Source: Neisseriaceae bacterium ESL0693 (GTDB lineage Bacteria; Pseudomonadota; Gammaproteobacteria; Burkholderiales; Neisseriaceae). From it: a DNA stretch of 64,000 bases. The notes beneath the pieces are model-generated. The model saw nothing but the letters and a program-made list of their open reading frames with translations, searched no databases and had not been told where the DNA came from. The stretch spans positions 1 to 64,000 of the forward strand of contig JAQTIE010000006.1 of NCBI GenBank assembly GCA_029433475.1, given 5' to 3'. Numbering within the stretch: the stretch's first letter is position 1; every line of letters starts with the position of its first letter. A program made the translations under genes and the position numbers. Positions 59,462 to 64,000 of this stretch are shown here, piece by piece.

Positions 59462-60034
59462 ATGGATACTACTAGCTTAAATCTGAATAATGCTTCAATG
59501 GCTGGATTATTATCGAAAACATGGTGGTTATTATTGCTGCGTGGGTTGGCTGCCGTTATTTTCGGGTTACTGACTTGGTTTCAGCCTGCTATTACGCTAC
59601 TGGTACTGGTGATATTTTTCGGTGCTTATACATTGGTTGATGGTATTTTTGGTCTGGTGGCTGCTTTTCAGGGCAGACGCACGCATCCTGACTGGTGGAT
59701 TTTGCTGTTGTGGGCTTTGGTCAGCATTGTTGTGGGTATTCTCACGTTTTGCCTGCCGGGTATTACTGCCTATGCATTATTATGTCTGATTGCGGCATGG
59801 GCCATTATTGCGGGTCTGTTTCAGATTGCAGCAGCAATTAAATTGCGTAAACAGGTAGCAGGCGAAGTCTGGATGATTGTGGGTGGTATTTTATCGGTAT
59901 TATTCGGTATCGCTTTATTTGTCTGGCCTGTGTCTGGTGCTGTGGCCATTGCTTGGTTAATTGGTATCTATGCCTTTATTTTCGGGATTGTGAATATCAT
60001 TGCGGCTTTCCGTGTTCGTCGGTTAGCACATTGA
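59462..60034 (+). CDS. HdeD family membrane protein (DUF308)
   Basis: 190 residues from ATG 59462 (MDTTSLNLNN), with RBS AAAGGAAG about eight bases upstream. Six hydrophobic helices are arranged as three pairs, with the family pattern WWLLLLRGLAAVIFGLLTWFQP, then GAYTLVDGIFGLVAA and W-x-LLLWALVSIVVGILTF. HdeD proteins are linked with acid or envelope stress in enterobacteria. The exact role here is unknown. Confidence 0.9.
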   Translation: MDTTSLNLNNASMAGLLSKTWWLLLLRGLAAVIFGLLTWFQPAITLLVLVIFFGAYTLVDGIFGLVAAFQGRRTHPDWWILLLWALVSIVVGILTFCLPGITAYALLCLIAAWAIIAGLFQIAAAIKLRKQVAGEVWMIVGGILSVLFGIALFVWPVSGAVAIAWLIGIYAFIFGIVNIIAAFRVRRLAH

Positions 60035-60127
60035 CTGGATACTGATCTTATTTCTTATTTTGGTTGATAAACATGGATTGATTCAGGGATTTGGTTTCAA
60101 TGGCTAAAATCAATGATCATGTTTGAA

Positions 60128-60164
60128 TGAAAAAATATCCCCACTCAATCTGGGCGGGGATATT
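60128..60164 (-). terminator. Terminator of the aminotransferase gene (reads leftward)
   Basis: A 9-bp stem, AATATCCCC / GGGGATATT, with a 13-base loop. On the - strand it is followed by TTTTTTCATT. It lies 28 bases after the aminotransferase stop. Confidence 0.88.
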
Positions 60165-60191
60165 ACGGTTTAATCAGATTGATATGATTGA

Positions 60192-61385
60192 TTATTGCAA
60201 TATTTCTGCCATGGCATTAGCCACATAATCTACATTGCCCTGATTTAATCCGGCAATACACATGCGGCCATTTTCTACCATGTAGATACCAAATTCGGTT
60301 TGCAGCCGGTTAACCTGAGCAGGTGTCAGGCCGGTAAAGCTGAACATGCCGCGCTGTTTGGTAAAGTAACTAAAATCCCGATCCGGTATTTTTTCACTTA
60401 AAACAGCCTGTAATTGCTGACGCATACTGCGAATGCGGTCACGCATGGCATAAACTTCTTGCTGCCATTGCTGAAATAATGATTCATCATTCATGATGTT
60501 GCTGACTACATGGCCGCCATGTGAGGGTGGGTTGGAATACATGCGTCTGATGGTGAATTTGAGCTGACTTTGTACCAGTCGTGCTTCTTCCTCTGTCTGA
60601 CAGACCACACTCAGACCGCCGACACGTTCGCCATACAGTGAAAGGCTTTTGGAAAAAGAGTTACTGATAAATACGGTCATGCCCAGATCAACCGCACGAC
60701 GAATGGCATAGGCATCTGTATCCATGTCATCGCCAAAACCTTGATAGGCAATGTCCATGAAAGGAATCAATTGTCTGGTTTTGATGATGTCCAGTAGTTC
60801 ATCCCACTGGCTATGGGTGGGATCAATACCCGTTGGGTTGTGACAGCAAGGATGCAGTAAAATCACGCTGCCCGCATCCAGCTGTTGTAAAAATGTTTTG
60901 AGTTCATCAAATTTAATACCGATGGTTTCGGCATCATAATAAGGGTAGGTATGCACTTCAAAACCGGCGCCGGCAAAGATGCTGATATGGTTGCCCCAGG
61001 TGGGATCGCTGACGTAAACCTTGGCCTTGGGAAACCATTGATGAATAAAATCGGCTCCCACCCGCAATGCACCTGAGCCGCCTAGACTGGCTACAGTAGC
61101 TACCCGGTTTTGTTGTAGTGCCGGATGGTCTCTGCCCAATAATAAATGCTGGCAAGCCTTGCGATAGCCTTCCAGGCCGTCCATGGGTAGATAAGGTCGG
61201 GGCTGTGGCGGGTTGGCCAGACGTGTTTCTACGGTTTTAACGCATTCCAGGACAGGCAGGTTACCGTCATCATCGTAATACACACCGACACCCAGGTTGA
61301 CCTTATGACTGCGTGGATCTGCTTTGTATTTATCCATTAAACCTAAAATAGGATCTCCAGGATAAAATTCGATATGCTGAAACAT
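60192..61385 (-). CDS. Aspartate/aromatic amino acid aminotransferase (class I)
   Basis: 397 residues. The start MFQHIEFYPGDPILGLMDKYKADPR and KVNLGVGVYYDDDG are typical of the AspC/TyrB group. The PLP lysine is in ISNSFSKSLSLYGERVGG. YLPMDGLEGYRKA and HPCCHNPTGIDPT belong to the substrate and cofactor site. It transfers amino groups between aspartate or aromatic amino acids and 2-oxoglutarate. AspC or TyrB cannot be decided by eye; the nearby aroB and aroK make an aromatic role attractive. Confidence 0.92.
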   Translation of the reverse strand: MFQHIEFYPGDPILGLMDKYKADPRSHKVNLGVGVYYDDDGNLPVLECVKTVETRLANPPQPRPYLPMDGLEGYRKACQHLLLGRDHPALQQNRVATVASLGGSGALRVGADFIHQWFPKAKVYVSDPTWGNHISIFAGAGFEVHTYPYYDAETIGIKFDELKTFLQQLDAGSVILLHPCCHNPTGIDPTHSQWDELLDIIKTRQLIPFMDIAYQGFGDDMDTDAYAIRRAVDLGMTVFISNSFSKSLSLYGERVGGLSVVCQTEEEARLVQSQLKFTIRRMYSNPPSHGGHVVSNIMNDESLFQQWQQEVYAMRDRIRSMRQQLQAVLSEKIPDRDFSYFTKQRGMFSFTGLTPAQVNRLQTEFGIYMVENGRMCIAGLNQGNVDYVANAMAEILQ

Positions 61386-61489
61386 AATTTTCCTTATTAT
61401 CGGGTTTAAACCATCTGATGCAGACGGGCTGAGAAACAGGGTCAGAAATAAAATAAATTGTACACCAACTCATGAAGTTGTCAGCGGTT

Positions 61490-62197
61490 TTATTGATTTT
61501 TGATAAAGATAATATCCCAGACGCCATGGCCAAGGCGTTTCCCTCTGGCTTCAAATTTGGTTTCAGGCCGGTAGGCTGGTTTTTCGGCGTAATCTGTGGC
61601 GGTATTGGTTAATGCGGGGCATTGATTCAAGACATCCAGCATTTGTTTGGCATATTCCTGCCAATCGGTAGCCAGATGAATGTAACCACCGGTTTTAAGT
61701 TTAGGCAATAATTGCCGGATAAATTCCAGCTGGATCAGGCGACGTTTGTGGTGGCGTTTTTTGTGCCAGGGATCAGGGAAGAAAATATGAATCCCATCAA
61801 GGCTATTGTGCGATAGCATGTGTTGAATCACTTCTACTGCGTCATGCCGCATGACGCGAATATTAGACAGTTGTTGTTCAGCAATCAGTTTGAGCAGATT
61901 ACCTACTCCCGGGCCATGCACATCAATGGCCAGAAAATCTTTTTCTGGCTGGTTTTGGGCAATGGCGGCAGTAGCTACACCCATGCCAAAGCCGATTTCC
62001 AGAATTTTGGGCGCTGGTCGTTGAAATACATGATTTAAATCGAGCAATTTATCCTGATAATCAAGCCCGAATTGTGGCCATAGGTGGTCAATAGCCCGTT
62101 GCTGGGCGGCCGTCATGTGACCTTGCCGTAAAACAAAGCTGCGGATACTGCGTGTTTGATCAGTATTCTGATCATTAAAAGATGGAGAATCAGTCAT
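61490..62197 (-). CDS. trmB: tRNA (guanine-N7)-methyltransferase TrmB
   Basis: 235 residues. The SAM site is LEIGFGMGVATAAIA. The family motif IHIFFPDPWHKKRHHKRRLIQ and the C-terminal TKFEARGKRLGHGVWDI are clear. It methylates G46 in the variable loop of tRNAs. It lies between aroB and the aminotransferase, all on the - strand, with gaps of about 80-105 bases. Confidence 0.97.
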   Translation of the reverse strand: MTDSPSFNDQNTDQTRSIRSFVLRQGHMTAAQQRAIDHLWPQFGLDYQDKLLDLNHVFQRPAPKILEIGFGMGVATAAIAQNQPEKDFLAIDVHGPGVGNLLKLIAEQQLSNIRVMRHDAVEVIQHMLSHNSLDGIHIFFPDPWHKKRHHKRRLIQLEFIRQLLPKLKTGGYIHLATDWQEYAKQMLDVLNQCPALTNTATDYAEKPAYRPETKFEARGKRLGHGVWDIIFIKNQ

Positions 62198-62276
62198 AAA
62201 AATTCAGTTAATAAGGTGAAAGGGTCAATAGAAAAGGCAAATAAAACCACCTGTTCAGACCCTGCATGGTGTATTG

Positions 62277-63347
62277 TTAATTTAATATCTGGCTTAAGAT
62301 ATCAGAAGAAATATGATCGGCCATTTGTGCCTGTCCTAATGCGGATAAAATCACAAAACGCAGTTGTCCCTGGTGGTTTTTTTTATCATGACTCATGTGT
62401 TCCAGCCATTTTTCCATGGGCATGGCCGGCGCCTGAATGGGCAGCCGGACTGCTTTAAGTAGTCTAATCACTCGTTGGGTATCATATTCAGTTAAATGAC
62501 CCAAGTGTTGTGATAACCGGCAGGCCAGCACTAACCCTGCTGCCACTGCTTCGCCATGCAGCCAGTTGCCGTAGCCCATCTGCGCTTCAATGGCATGACC
62601 AAAGGTGTGACCCAGATTCAGATAGGCGCGGATACCATGTTCCTGTTCATCTGAAGCCACAATGCTGGCTTTCATTTGGCAGCAGTGTTGAATCATGTGT
62701 GCCAGTATTTCTGGTTGCTGCGCCATGATGGCGTCTATGTTTTGTTCTAACCACGTCAGAAAGCTGACGTCACCCAATAAAGCATATTTAATCACTTCAG
62801 CCATGCCGGCCGAAAATTCACGCGCGGGTAAGGTGTGTAAGGTATTTAAATCAGTAATGACAGCCTGTGGCTGATAAAAAGCACCGATCATGTTTTTACC
62901 CAACGGGTGGTTGATGGCGGTTTTACCGCCCACGGCAGAATCTACCTGACTTAACAGGGTAGTGGGTACTTGAATGAAAGGTGCACCGCGCTGATAGGTG
63001 GCTGCTGCAAAGCCGGTCATATCTCCAATCACGCCGCCGCCTAAGGCGATAAGCGTGGTCTGACGTTCGGCACGGTGTTGCATTAAACCGTCAAAAATCA
63101 GGTTTAAGGTTGTCCAGTCTTTGTATTTTTCTCCGTCTGGTAACACGATGCTGAAATGCTGATGACCCAATTGATCCAGAGCCTGTTGCCATTGCGCCAG
63201 ATAGAGAGGTGCTACGGTTTGATTGGTGATAATGGCCAGTTGGTGCTGAATATAGGGTTTCAGGATTTGATTGGCCTGACTGAGTAAATCGGTGCCGATA
63301 AAAATGGGATAGCTGTGGGAAGGGGTATGAACAGTAAGCGTGTGCAT
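62277..63347 (-). CDS. aroB: 3-dehydroquinate synthase
   Basis: 356 residues. The NAD-binding [19 protein letters not shown] and the metal-binding [11 protein letters not shown]...[11 protein letters not shown] are standard. It forms 3-dehydroquinate from DAHP, the second step of the shikimate pathway. It starts 4 bases after the aroK stop, in the usual aroK-aroB order. Confidence 0.98.
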   Translation of the reverse strand: MHTLTVHTPSHSYPIFIGTDLLSQANQILKPYIQHQLAIITNQTVAPLYLAQWQQALDQLGHQHFSIVLPDGEKYKDWTTLNLIFDGLMQHRAERQTTLIALGGGVIGDMTGFAAATYQRGAPFIQVPTTLLSQVDSAVGGKTAINHPLGKNMIGAFYQPQAVITDLNTLHTLPAREFSAGMAEVIKYALLGDVSFLTWLEQNIDAIMAQQPEILAHMIQHCCQMKASIVASDEQEHGIRAYLNLGHTFGHAIEAQMGYGNWLHGEAVAAGLVLACRLSQHLGHLTEYDTQRVIRLLKAVRLPIQAPAMPMEKWLEHMSHDKKNHQGQLRFVILSALGQAQMADHISSDILSQILN

Positions 63348-63351
63348 GATG

Positions 63352-63897
63352 TTATCGAATCAAAGAAGGTGTAGGAGCAGCAAGCTGTAAGTGCTGGAGC
63401 AGGTGGTTCAGGGCATTGGCGGCATGATGATCGTTGACTTCCAGAACCAGGTGAGCCGCTGAGTGATACAGTGGATCCCGTTCGGCATAAAGCTGGTTTA
63501 ATCTGGCCAGAGGATCTGCAACCTGTAGTAATGGCCGGTTTTTGTCACAACGGGTTCGTGCCAGTAAAATATCTGGTCGTGCCTTGAGATAAACCACATA
63601 GCCGCGATGGCGTAAGGCAGAATGATTCTGTGGCTGTAAAATGGCGCCACCGCCTGTGGCCAGAATGATGTTATTCAGCTGTGTGAGTTCATCAATAATA
63701 GTCCGCTCACGGCTACGAAAACCGGCTTCGCCTTCCAGTTCAAAAATGGTGGGTATGGAAACACCGGTGCGCTCACAGATGACTTGATCGCTATCATAAA
63801 AATCACGCTGTAAATGAGCAGCTAATTGTCTGCCCAGCGTGGTTTTACCCGCGCCCATTAAACCGATTAAAAAAATATTGCCTGCCATTGTGTTCAT
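63352..63897 (-). CDS. aroK: Shikimate kinase
   Basis: 181 residues; an internal ATG at codon 4 could also be the start. The P-loop [15 protein letters not shown], the shikimate-binding [29 protein letters not shown] and [10 protein letters not shown] are typical. It phosphorylates shikimate with ATP. In many beta- and gammaproteobacteria it follows pilQ, but the 103 bases to the window edge contain no pilQ end and may hold its promoter. Confidence 0.97.
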   Translation of the reverse strand: MNTMAGNIFLIGLMGAGKTTLGRQLAAHLQRDFYDSDQVICERTGVSIPTIFELEGEAGFRSRERTIIDELTQLNNIILATGGGAILQPQNHSALRHRGYVVYLKARPDILLARTRCDKNRPLLQVADPLARLNQLYAERDPLYHSAAHLVLEVNDHHAANALNHLLQHLQLAAPTPSLIR

Positions 63898-64000
63898 GCT
63901 GGCTATTGTAACTGACTGGCGTTATTTGTGCATTAATGAATACATGTTATTCAAGGGTAAAATGGATATGATCTATGCTAAAAAGGATGATGAATCATTC

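Overview
The window reads as chromosomal DNA of a low-to-moderate GC betaproteobacterium of the family Neisseriaceae. The sequence alone does not fix the genus, but the gene content (type VI secretion, respiratory nitrate reductase, a full ISC iron-sulfur operon, moderate GC with AT-rich gaps) fits a host-associated Snodgrassella-like organism best. No insertion sequence, integrase, prophage or CRISPR array is visible.

Layout. 1-11291 is the end of a type VI secretion system (T6SS) locus on the + strand: a truncated coiled-coil protein, an exported Sel1-repeat protein, an unrecognised inner-membrane protein, then tssM-tssA-tssF-tssG-tssJ-tssE. 11544-24769 is a nitrate respiration island: NarX/NarL-type sensor and regulator, an EcsC-family gene on the opposite strand, two tandem NarK transporters and narGHJI, closed by a strong terminator. 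24956-28324 holds a periplasmic asparaginase, an orphan amino-acid ABC permease, an unknown membrane protein and long AT-rich spacers with gene debris. 29284-36150 is ribF-ileS-lspA-ispH followed by a translationally coupled FetA/FetB-type iron exporter.

36455-46414 is an expanded isc operon on the - strand (iscR-iscS-iscU-dksA-like-iscA-OYE-hscB-hscA-gst-fdx). It has a recognisable IscR box in the promoter. iscX is detached from fdx by an AT-rich segment carrying an MFS transporter on the other strand. 47274-48219 has a small tyrosine phosphatase, a secreted-protein pseudogene with several in-frame stops, and tRNA-Ile2(CAU). 48377-53120 is the macromolecular synthesis operon rpsU-yqeY-dnaG-rpoD, with an unusual structured rpsU leader. 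53380-56818 is gmk-rpoZ-spoT; SpoT carries an extra N-terminal degenerate copy of its HD domain. 56997-63897 holds pyrG, a DUF3465-like protein, an HdeD-like membrane protein, an aspartate/aromatic aminotransferase, trmB, aroB and aroK.

How the parts connect. NarXL probably controls the narK-narK-narGHJI block, whose Fe-S-rich enzyme depends on the nearby ISC machinery. FetAB coupled to ispH, and the redox genes inserted into isc, suggest that iron and electrophile stress handling are tied together. The most unusual items are the SpoT tandem HD architecture, the rpsU leader mini-ORF with a near-perfect Shine-Dalgarno, the T6SS accessory trio with a TssM lacking a P-loop, and the interrupted isc operon.
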